A DNA stretch of 64,000 nt from Albugo candida (Eukaryota > Oomycota > Peronosporomycetes > Albuginales > Albuginaceae), in the NCBI GenBank assembly GCA_905220665.1, contig CAJNAR010000155.1:124001-188000 (forward strand), read 5' to 3'. The position numbers and the translations under genes were made by a program. Shown here piece after piece: positions 39,993-50,922 of this stretch (within the stretch, counting starts at the first letter, position 1; every line of letters starts with the position of its first letter). The notes under the pieces are model-generated. The model had not been told where the DNA came from. It saw only the letters and a program-made list of their open reading frames with translations, and searched no databases.

Positions 39993-41095
39993 ATGCGAAC
40001 ATATGGCATCTGCGTAGCTTCAGCGTTTGCTGTTGCTTCTCGACGTGCATGGAGCGCTACAGAGACGCTGGGTGCGTATTTGGATGAAATTAGCATTGCA
40101 GCTGGCGTCGAACACTCGTGTGCAATCTACTTGCCTTCAAACCAAAATGTTGCTGGCCGGGTCGTATGCTGGGGAGATAATCAAGGTGGTCAATGCTCCG
40201 CCCCAGCGGTCTCTACCACGAATCACTATTACCCCACATCATCTAATTACCAACCTCGTATCTTTATCAGGGGGAATTTGTTCAGATAAGCTGTGGAAGA
40301 TTACATAGTTGCGGTATCCGGCAGGATGAGACAATAGAATGCTGGGGCTCCGGCATTATCGAAAAAGCCCCCGAAGGAATCTACCAGCAAGTCAGTAGTG
40401 GTGATTTTCATTCTTGTGGATTGCTGAGAGATCATTCCATACGCTGCTGGGGTACGTCTCCTTCCGTGATGTATTCATTTCTATTATAAAGTCTTTAGGA
40501 GAAGCTTTATCGGAAGAAACAACCCCTCCGAAAGGCTCTTTTGTACAAGTCAGCTGCGGTCGAGGCTATACATGCGCCGTCAAGGACCACGGTCAAGGAT
40601 ACTGCTGGGGAGAAAATAGTCAAGTACTAGCTCCTTCTCAATTCACCTCCTCTTCCTGAATACACTTTGTCAGGGTCAATGTGATGTACCTTCCAATATC
40701 TCATTCCTGCAAATCTCCGCTTCCTCGGGAGATTTTACATGCGGTGTAACAACAGATTTCGCTGTCATTTGTTGGGGAAACAACAGCAGGATGCAATGCT
40801 CCGTTCCACAGAATCACCAGTTCATCCTCGTCAGTGCTGGACGATTCTCCGCCTGCGGACTCACCGTACGTCAATCACATCCATCAAAGCCTTACTTCAC
40901 CTCCTCCTTTAGAAAGCTCGTTATATCGTCTGCTGGGGCTTACGATCGGGCGTAACAAGTGCTCCAAAGGATACCCAGTTCGACGAAATAGCAATCGGAT
41001 CCAACCACGGGTGCGGACTTGGACATTCCGATGGAAAGATCCAATGCTGGGGTGATCGCAGCCAAAACAAACTTTTAGTCCCGTCCATACTTTAA
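39993..41095 (+). CDS. RCC1/BLIP-II-like beta-propeller repeat protein, possibly secreted
   Basis: Five exons: 39993-40208, 40271-40451, 40499-40623, 40674-40865, 40913-41095 (introns 62, 47, 50, 47 nt, all GT-AG), 298 residues. Seven repeats carry the RCC1-type CWG motif: VVCWGDNQGGQCS, IECWGSG, IRCWG, GYCWGENSQGQC, VICWGNNSRMQC, IVCWGLRSG and IQCWGDRS, each preceded by a SCAxx or TCGxx strand. RCC1 propellers serve many roles; the Cys-rich type with CWG is common in extracellular or adhesin-like proteins. The N terminus (MRTYGICVASAFAVASRR) could be a signal peptide, but it is weakly hydrophobic. Not a GEF by motif. Confidence 0.88.
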
Positions 41096-41248
41096 CTTGA
41101 AATTTGTATGGAATTCACGCTCTTTTACCTTTCCAATGGCTCTATAAATACAAAATACAAACAAAATGCAATGTGCATTTCCGCGCAAATAAACTGAAAA
41201 TTCACGTGTATTTTTGTCCATTTTTCTCTCGAAAAGTCTCTATTCTCT

Positions 41249-43265
41249 ATGAACGATTTGCATGATGCGCTACAGGACGCTCAGTACATTGGCGCCGTCA
41301 CAAACGCTCTGCGTGGCCCAAGTGCTCCATTTTACACGCCAACACAAGCGGAATTGCAGCAATTCACATCCATGCAGGAGCAAACGTACGGGACGGAATG
41401 GCTCCATCTCGAGAATCTCTTACATCAGCCATTGGGATTCTACTTTTTCAGTCGATATTGCGACGCGGAGCAGTATGGGAGTTCAAAGCTTCTTTTTTTG
41501 ATTGAAATCACGAAATTCCGACAATTGCAATCCGATGATGCGCGTTTACTGCACGCAAACGAGATTTGGAATCGATTTTGCATCGATTCCAACGAGAATT
41601 CTGATAAAGTATCCAACGCATTCCGTTCGAATTGCTCGACTTTGCCGTCGATCGGATCATTTTCCAAACAATTGAATGCCGCAGTATGCACAAATCATCT
41701 CATTGTCTTTTGGCGGAAGGGAGAATCCACTTTGCGTCGAAGTGAGACGCATCAATTGTATCGCCAATCCGTTTCCGAGAAGAGTGTCATTGGAGTCAGT
41801 GGAGGTGTTCTCAATCGCATTGAAGCCATTCTGTCGATGTTTATAAAGCTCGAGCGTAAGCATCAGACACTCTCATCCACACGAAGTCTATCTCCTTCTT
41901 CCTTATCCGGAAAGACATCAGAAAGCAGTCCGAGATCCACGACATCGTCGTGTGAGGCGGTCATGAAGCCTGGACGTGAGCCGCACACGTTGAGATATCT
42001 CTTTGATGAGCTGGAAGCTTGCGTTCTGTGGAGTCTGGAACATCTTCATTTCAAGGAATTTCGCGCCAGTGTGTTTTATAACCGTCTAAAGATTTTTCTC
42101 TTCCTGCAAAATCGACCGGTAAGTGACCAAGACTTTACAAAGCTTCGCGTGCTCGGAAGAGGAGGCTTTGGAATGGTGACTGGCTGTATCAAACGCACAT
42201 CAGCTGCTCTGTACGCTGTCAAAGTGATGAATAAGAAAGTCATCAAACAAAAGCACGCAGAGCGTCTTTGTCTCGCTGAACGAAAGATCTTGGCCATGGT
42301 TTCCAGTCCCTTTATCGTCTGTCTAAAGTATGCGTTCCAGACACCAGAAGAGCTATATTTGGTGCTCGATCTTCGTACAGGCGGAGATCTCTCCTTCCAT
42401 TTGAATCGTTGTCGATTTACAGAGCAACAAGTCCAGTTTTGGGCCGCTCAGATCTTGCTTGCATTGGAGCATTTACATGCGAAAAACATTGCGTATCGCG
42501 ATCTCAAGCCGGAGAATATCTTACTGGATGAGAATGGGAATTGCAGCTTATCGGATTTGGGTTTGGCGATCGAAGTGACGTCAACACTGACAGGACGATG
42601 CGGGACACGCGGATATTGGGCTCCCGAGATGCTTCTTCGAGATGTAAATAACCAGAGGATCGCATACACCAAAGTCGTCGACTGGTGGAGCTATGGCTGT
42701 CTCGTGTACGAGCTGTTGTATGGAAAATGCCCATTCCGAACTTCACGCGCCAAAGCTCTTCACGAGGACAAACAGATCGCTTACGACAAAGCGACTTTGG
42801 AATTGACTCCTCTGTACGATCCAAAATACTTTTCCCCACAAGCCACAGACTTTATTCAAAGTACGTGATATTGCGCTCCCTTCCTCCTCGCTGACAACAG
42901 ATTCCTCAGAGCTGCTTGTACGCGATCCCAAGAAAAGGCTCGGGGCTCATGGAGCCGTTGAAATTCGTAAACAAAAGTTTTTTTCATCGATTGATTGGGT
43001 ACAAATTGAATCCATGTCGATATCTCCTCCATTTGTGCCACATAACGAGCTGAATGCGGCCTCACAAAGCGATATCGGGTCTTTTGACATTTCTTCCATA
43101 AGCGGTGTCCAATTGAATGATCAGGATAGAGAATTATACGCTTCGTGGGCATACACGAGTCCTGATGTGTTCCAGAAGGAATCCATTGAGTATTTAGAGT
43201 GGGAAAGTCGACATGGACCGTGTTCCGTGGCGTCCAATTCGCAGGCGTGTTGCACCCTATTATAG
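41249..43265 (+). CDS. GRK-like AGC kinase with RGS domain and CaaX-type C terminus
   Basis: Exons 41249-42860 and 42901-43265 (intron 40 nt), 658 residues. G-protein-coupled-receptor kinase type: an RGS-like region covers about residues 20-290 (TMS-like start LLHQPLGFYFFSRYC, LLFLIEITKFRQL, and the second half YLFDELEACVLWSLEHLHFKEF before the kinase). The kinase domain (about 295-560) has LGRGGFGMV, AVKVMNKK, YRDLKPENILL and SDLGLAIE, i.e. DLG in place of DFG, then GRCGTRGYWAPEML, all typical of GRKs. After the intron come RDPKKRLGAHGAVEIRKQKFF and a hydrophobic-motif-like tail. The protein ends ACCTLL, whose last four residues fit a CaaX box for geranylgeranylation (inference). Starts 153 nt after the RCC1-like gene. 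Confidence 0.92.
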
Positions 43266-43329
43266 ACGAATTTAGAGTGTTTGCACGTAATTCCTAATTT
43301 AGAGTGATCATACCTTATTCCATAAAACG

Positions 43330-44719
43330 ATGCGTTGGGGCTTCCAAAGCGCTTCCATGTTGACTCGTCTTCAGAGACGTATTCCAACGATCCATCGATC
43401 TCTCAGTTTCTTGTCTGGACTTCCAGAAGAGCATGTAATGCTGCGTGATATGGTACATCAATATGTGTCCAAGAATCTCGCACCAATCGCTGGAGAACTC
43501 GATCGAGAGCATCGATTCCCAAAGAAACAGATTCAAGAGCTCGGTGAAATGGGATTGATGGGAATTGATATTGAAGAGAAATACGGTGGTGCAGGTCTTG
43601 ATTATCTCGCATACGCCGTCGCATTGGAACAAGTGAGTCGCGGGTGTGCTTCGACTTGCATCATATTGAGTGTCCACAGTGTGCGTATTTGCGTTTGGAT
43701 GTAATTACAAAAGTGACCCATTCCTTTTGCAGTCGCTTTTTTGCGGTCCAATTGCACAATTCGGAACCGAAGAGCAAAAGGTTTGCTGAAATTGCGTCGC
43801 TGTTGAAATCTGATTCGATGTCCACAGCAAAAACATCTGATTCCATTCGCTTCCGGTAAGAAATTGGGGTGCTTTGGATTGACAGAGCCGGGAAATGGGA
43901 GTGATGCTGGAGCTGCTTCTACAACTGCTCGCGAGACTGATGACGGGTTTGTGATAAATGGGACGAAAGCGTGGACCACAAATGCTCATGAAGGCGACCA
44001 AGTGATTATATTTGCGACTACGGATAAAGCTCAAAAACACAAAGGAATCAGTGCGTTTATCGTACCGATGAAGACGCCGGGATTCTCACTCGGGAAGAAG
44101 GAAGATAAGCTTGGAATTCGGGCTTCGTCCACTGCGAATTTGATTCTCGAAGATGTTCATATTCCAAAGGAGAATTTGCTCGGACGTCGTGGCGAAGGAT
44201 TCAAAATTGCAATGGTACCACAACGCTCTTCGAGGATGTAATTGGAATCGATGGTTGCTCTGGTTGTAGATCACGCTGGATGCCGGTCGGATCGGTGTTG
44301 CTGCTCAGGCACTTGGAATCGCTCAAGCTTCTCTTGATTGTGCCATTCGATACGCACATCAGCGTAAGGCATTTGGCCAAGTCCTTGCGAAAAATTCGAT
44401 CATTCAATCGAAATTGGCAGATATGGCGATGGAGATCGAATCTGCACGCCTGCTGACGTATAAGGCGGCAATGGATAAGGATAACGGTCTTCCGATCACT
44501 AAGATCGCAGCTATGGCCAAGTTGAAAGCATCCGAGGTCGCGACGATGTGTGCTCATCAAGCCATTCAAATCTTGGGAGGAATGGGATATGTCTCCGACA
44601 TGCCGGCAGAACGACATTACCGCGACGCACGAATCACAGAGATCTATGAAGGAACGTCTGAGATCCAGCGTTTGGTGATTGCCACATCGCTTAACAAGGA
44701 GTTTGCACAACTCAACTAG
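43330..44719 (+). CDS. ACADS: Short-chain acyl-CoA dehydrogenase, mitochondrial
   Basis: Four exons: 43330-43680, 43733-43780 (48 nt), 43828-44214, 44270-44719; introns 52, 47, 55 nt; 411 residues (human 412). FAD enzyme of mitochondrial beta-oxidation acting on short acyl-CoA. Matches the family through its length: [110 protein letters not shown] and [20 protein letters not shown]; the glutamate of IYEGTSE is the catalytic base. The first ~30 residues are basic and amphipathic ([19 protein letters not shown]), consistent with a mitochondrial presequence. Only 64 nt separate it from the GRK stop. Confidence 0.97.
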
Positions 44720-44763
44720 TCCAAGTGAGCTCAAGAGCGATCAAAATGCATGTACCCGAGTCT

Positions 44764-45294
44764 TTATAATTGCTGTAATTGAGAGTTATCATCGAATAAA
44801 CTCATCTCATCAATCTCGCTGTCACTACTGCAGTATCTTGCACAGAAGAGACTCGAAGATTCCGTCTGGAGCATTTCTGGTTCTTCTATTGGAAATCAGA
44901 GTCAGTAGACATAGTGGAGCCTTACTCTGCATGGAGACGTACGTTGTATCATCCTATCCAGCGTATCTCGGATTCCCGCTGTCTCAGTGCCGAGCGATTC
45001 CGCCATTTTCATAATTTGCGTTACCGTCGTTTGTACCCTTCCAAGCTCTTGTTGCTGTTCCACGAGGAGCAATGACAGTTCCACAAGCGTTTTCTTTGCG
45101 AGTGCGTCGGAAAATAACGTTTTTTGTGTCGTTTTTGCGTACAGAACGCTCATAAACGAGTCACTTGACGCCATTGTCATTTTTGCGCGTTTTTCGGGCG
45201 GAATGAGAGTTTGAGTGTCTTTTTGAGTGTTTTTCTGATGCGTTATCGTATTTTTGTGTGTTTTCCACGCAGTGTGGTCAAACGCTCTCCGCAT
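44764..45294 (-). CDS. Small coiled-coil protein of unknown function
   Basis: Exons 45294-44943 and 44885-44764 (intron 57 nt, GTACGT...AATAG), 157 residues; an internal start at 45180 (MTMASSDSF) is possible and would give 119. A helical heptad region follows: FSDALAKKTLVELSLLLVEQ and VTQIMKMAESLGTETAGIRD. The second exon adds an acidic, Ser-rich tail (SSDSEIDEMSLFDDNSQL). The size and fold suggest a subunit of a small coiled-coil complex, but no family is recognised. It is convergent with ACADS (44 nt between stops). Confidence 0.7.
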
Positions 45295-45612
45295 TTTGAA
45301 TTTGCGTCCTCGACAACTATTTCAGACGCAAAAAGCGGTAAACGAGCGAATTAGAGCCATTTTAAGCGTACGGTCCACAGCGTATCCATGAACCGCTTTC
45401 CAAATCGATCTCTATCGCGTCTTTGTCCTTAATGTGCTCCTTTTTCGCGTCATAAAGCTCTCGCGACCAAACGCTCCGCATTTTTACTGCAACTTCAAGT
45501 ATAACGTATGAGAGGTGCTATTTGAAGTGTACATAACATATGCTTCCATACAGGTACTAATATACCGGTATAAAGATCGGTAACCGCGTACCTTTTGGCG
45601 GCGTGCCGCGTA
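45295..45612. promoter_or_regulatory. Shared 5' region of two divergent genes, 318 nt
   Basis: Between the small coiled-coil gene (minus) and the CTFxP gene (plus). Two similar blocks, tcaaacgctctccgcatttt (45279-45298) and ccaaacgctccgcattttt (45467-45485), lie about 190 nt apart and may be a small duplication. No gene seen. Confidence 0.45.
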
Positions 45613-47767
45613 ATGAGCGTCGATATCGATCGTATGGAGCGAGAAATCCATCAAATGAGAGTGCGATTCGCACCGGAATGTCACAGTCCACCCGGTAATC
45701 GATACAAAGACTCTATTACCATTGGTACGAGGTGGAATACATCGTTTTTTATCTTTATTTTCGGCTTTAGACAACGACAATACGTTCCGGGCATCAACAC
45801 ACACGAAATCACTTGTACGCGTCGATTTTACCATACATTCAATCCGTAACTCTTCGTGAACGCAAAAAAGAGCACCGCATCCATTCAATGTGCGCCGGTA
45901 GCCTCCCAATCGGACTCTAAAGCCATTCCGAAGCAATTGGAAGACCCGGGCTTTCGACCAAAAGGTATCTTCTCCATGCAACAAGCTGATTTTATGACTG
46001 AAAGCGATGCTGCAGACAGCGACACAATCAGTCAGGATGAATTCTACTTTGCATCGGATCTCGTAAAAGGAGATATCGCGACTTGTATCGAAAAACGGAG
46101 CATTTCCGAGCTTTTTCGTGCGGCCAAAGATACCATCCAACAGCCAAATGAGAACAATTTCCACGTTGAACAGCATACTGAGCGCTTGCATGACGACTGT
46201 GAAGCTACCAATCGACTGGAAATGCTGGCTCAGCCTCGAACAAAGTTTTTCGCTGAGAACCAAAAACAGCGCTTAGTGAGAGAGGCCGAAATTCTTGGAG
46301 AATGTACTTTCCATCCAAATTTGGAGATTATCGAGACAAAAGATTGCACCAAATCGACTGGAAAGCAGCCAACTCCTCGATACCAATGGCTTTCAGAGCC
46401 AAAAACCACACAGAACGGCTTTAGTCAACGACAAAGCAGCGGCCAACATGTCAGCGAACGCCTTCATTTAGACAGCTCACTGCGGTATGAGCTTCGAGAT
46501 CAAGCAAAACAGCAAATGGACGACTTTCTCCTTCATCAGGAGTGTACATTCAGGCCATGTATCAATCCCATCTCCAAACCGATCGCTCAGCCGCCTTTGT
46601 ATGAACGTATTCCAACTATGAGACGTCAAAAGGTTTGCATACAAAAATCAAGTATAAATCCTGTCCTCAACCCATTTCGATAGGATGCAAAAATGGAGCA
46701 ATTACGTCGCGAATGTAATCAGGAGAATCGAGAATGCACATTCCATCCAGTAATCAGCGTCATGTCACGTAAACTAGCACGCATTCAAAACGAATTCCAC
46801 ATAACTCGAGACTCACGACAAAAGTGCCTCAAGAAATTGGTGAGGATCTCCTCACGTCCCTCAGCGTCATTCATCGCTCTTTTCTTCCGTTTAGAAAGAG
46901 ATCGAGACGTTCCATCCGACAATCAACAACGCGTCTAAGAAACTGATTCGCCATAGACCTGAATTCCAGCTGGATTTTGTATCCCGACAAACGTATTTCC
47001 AGCATTCCGAGCGTCAAAAACACACTTTTGATACAAATCGCAAAGCCGAATCGATTCCAATCGATTCGAAATGCACATTCACACCGGATATCGGTAATGC
47101 AGATGCGATATTGCGTAAATTACGACCAGAAAGAGTCCATGAACCAGTCGACGTGCAAGTGTATCGAATGACGTACAAAGAGCCAAAAGAACGTCAAGCT
47201 CGCACACGAAAACTCCGACAGGAATCGACACAATGTACATTCAAACCACGCTTAAACACAGTGTCAAAAGCGCTGGGAAAGCCGACTCCATTGGAGGATT
47301 TGTCACGACCCAATCGACAGTCTTCCACGCTATTACGTCTGAATGGCTATGAGCTCATTTCAAAGGCTACAAAAGCGTCCAAGAAAGAGCGAGGCCTTGG
47401 ACATTGCAACGAAACAGAGTCTCTTTGGCAGTCAGAAAAGCTTCTTCAGGTCATTGATGCAGAGAGAATACGACGTGAGAAGGATCTGGAGGCAAGACGA
47501 CGTGAAAAAGCGGTGAATGAAATGAAGGAATGCACATTTCGACCGAAATTAAAGACCTCAAAACTTGTCAATGCAAAAGCTTCTTCTGAGCGTCCAATTA
47601 TCGTCCGTGGACTGGAGCGATTTATGGAAAGTAGAGAGATGGCACGACAGAAGGAGAAACAGCAGCAAACACGTGAGCATCGCGTCTTCTTTACGAATTA
47701 TAAGCCTCGAAAGTATACGATTCCAAAGCCTTTTCAGCTTTCTCAACCAATTCGCAAAAAGGTCTAA
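45613..47767 (+). CDS. CTFxP-repeat protein, five exons
   Basis: Exons 45613-45694, 45771-45845, 45902-46632, 46684-46839, 46895-47767 (introns 76, 56, 51, 55 nt), all joining in frame, 638 residues. The notable feature is seven copies of a short motif, most as (E/K/Q)CTFxP: ECTFHPNLE, ECTFRPCINP, ECTFHPVISV, (variant) ETFHPTINN, KCTFTPDIG, QCTFKPRLN and ECTFRPKLK. Between copies lie charged helices and lines such as RLEMLAQPR and PLEDLSRPNR. No catalytic domain. Repeats of this kind (CTFxPxIN) occur in long proteins of other protists; function is unknown, a microtubule or flagellar role is only a guess. A chance match to the downstream PCNA is excluded by the stop at 47767. Confidence 0.88.
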
Positions 47768-47862
47768 ATAGTGTGGTCACATAAATAAATAAAACGCGCG
47801 AAATAGTGGAATTCCCGCGAAATTGTGTGGTAGTCGAAAATCATAATACAAGCGCAGTGATC

Positions 47863-48755
<893 letters not shown>

Positions 48756-48848
48756 ATCGGATGTTTATAGATTACTAAATTAGGACCATGAGGATAACAT
48801 GATAAGTGACTCGGACGGGTTCCTGATTTGATGTGTTAAGATCACGGG

Positions 48849-49870
48849 TTAGCAAGCGTACTTAAGCATGATTGTTGGGACGTTGGGGTGATGGCGGTAC
48901 CACATCGTCCGCTGGATGAAATACATGGACAGGTCTTGACCGACGGTTGCGTTTAAGCATCGGATTTCCATCCTAGATACCGTGTCTTTCTCATCCATGC
49001 TCAATTGCCGACAGATGTACTTTCGAAGTGCGTATATTCGGAAGGCGCCACTCACGGATAGGTATGGTCGTGGGAGCGCGGGTACTCCTGCTGTCAATGG
49101 AACCACATGCAGAGAGATGTTTATAATTTGCTGCTCTTGAAATGCTAGTCGATCGTCATTTCGAAGCCCTCTCAGTTTTCCGCTGGCACAAAAGTTCGAT
49201 ACATAAGTGCGAATACATCTCATGGTATGAATTTTCACTCTTGCGACGTACGAATCGGAGGCTCTAGTCTTGCTCCCTTTGTAACTTGCGGGGGTCATTG
49301 CCAACGCTTGCTTCTTTGCAAAGCGATGCTGCGCATAGAATGCTTTTTCCTCAATCGCATCCTTTTCTGAAAGCTCGGGCCATACAAAATCTAAGAGGTT
49401 TTGAATTTGTTGATCCGAGCTACACATGCACAGAATGATTGCTAAGGAGACTCAATAAGGATTTTTGTAAAGGCGTACACAAGTGTCGTGATTGGACAAG
49501 GTTTGAGTAAAAGGTTACATTTCGGACATGTTCGCTCTTGCTGAATGAGGAAATGACGGTAGATGCAGCTTTTACAGACTGTTGTGGCAATGAAAACAAA
49601 AGTGTGGTTATAGTTATTCTTTCGTGGGGAATTACAGGATGTACATGAGTGCAAACATTCTGGAATCGTATGCGCGTCCCTCAAGTAACCTTCACACAAC
49701 ACACATACAAAATGATCATTGATCGATGATATGGGAACAGTGACCTTTAGGAAGTGAGAGTTTTGAGGTGGGTGAGCGTTTTTTGATGCGATAATGTATG
49801 ATGCAATTGTACCGTTCGATTTTCCAGTGTCGTGATAATATTCGTCATAAATTCCATCTTCGTGCAACAT
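48849..49870 (-). CDS. Polycomb group RING finger protein (PCGF-like), RING plus RAWUL
   Basis: Three exons on the minus strand: 49870-49645, 49578-49479, 49419-48849 (introns 66 and 59 nt), 298 residues. PCGF proteins pair with RING1 in Polycomb repressive complex 1. The RING is split by intron 1: INDHFVCVLCEGYLRDAHTI PECLHS joins FCKSCIYRHFL, then CPKCNLLL, i.e. the PCGF-type RING with ECLHSFCKSC. The C-terminal half fits a RAWUL (ubiquitin-like) domain: SGAFRIYALRKYICRQL ... EIRCLNATVGQDLSMYFI. The segment between is charged. The assignment as PCGF is strong on RING spacing plus RAWUL; which PRC1 type it would form is unknown. Confidence 0.92.
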
Positions 49871-50922
49871 CTGTTACATATCTGTTAGAACGTTGTCATT
49901 GCAAAGGCTGTCAAAGCTTTGACGTCGGAAGCATTTTTATCAATGAGCGCAAAAGTCGGCTGCTCGATGCAGTGAAGCGCGAGCTGGAGAGCTTAGCACT
50001 TCTGAAAAAATGATTGACAAATTCTCATTAGTTTATACGAATTTGATGGAACGGGTTCTTGTACCATTATACCCACGTACTTCCCAAAAAACAACTTCAT
50101 TTATACTCGCATTCTTTGTCTCTGATCCCACTTCGTCTTTACTACTTCTCAGAATATTACTTTCAGGATTTCCAGCGTTAAATATTGAAACACTGTGAGC
50201 AATGCTCACGGAGGCTACAGTGATTAAGTGCATCAAGTAAGTGCACCTTCAACCAACATTATGTGATCTTGATCAATGAAATGATTGGAAACGTACTACA
50301 ACTTGCAATGTGTTCGGGATAAGTGATTGGAACGATTGCTGAGTGCCTAGCCCAGCGTGATGTGCTCTATTATGAAGAGTCGAGGTCAAGATCGAGATGG
50401 TGCGGCAGACTTTTATATATTTTTTATATCGTGCTATTGAACGCAACGAGACATATAAATTGACACATCGAATAAGCAGATTCAAGTGATGCAGGAAGCA
50501 CTCCATCTTAGGCGATAACAGAGTAAAAGTACGAGAACCCCTTTAGCGCTCATTCCTCTGGTCCTTGCTACTTACCACTGCATGGAAATCGCGCGTGTTC
50601 GATCACCCTCCGATGTACAATCGGTGAAGGGTAATCTCAAAGGTTACTCAATCCAATTAAATTTGCGATGACGATGTGAATAGCGAATCGCGGAAGCATA
50701 AAGTTGGTCGCTGAAAACTGCTAAACGGCAATTCCACGAAATGAAATGGGAGCGATATGAAAAGCCTTGAAGTCTGGAACTAAACCATGCTTTTAATTGG
50801 AGCCTGGTACTTGTAGTCGTAGGCAGTGCAATGAATGAAAGGTCAAAATCTTTTTTTCAACGACCAAGTCGGTGTAAGTTTGGATCATTTTGATTGGAAG
50901 ATGTTGTAATTGATATTATAAC
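49871..50922. promoter_or_regulatory. Divergent 5' region, 1.05 kb
   Basis: Between the PCGF gene (minus) and the USP gene (plus). Contains no supportable gene; frames of up to 77 codons (50273-50506, minus) show no domain. Holds both promoters. Confidence 0.45.

Noticed and set aside
45856..46683. Frame beginning GTG 45856 as the start of the CTFxP gene
   Set aside because: Two upstream exons from ATG 45613 join in frame through normal introns and give a proper start.
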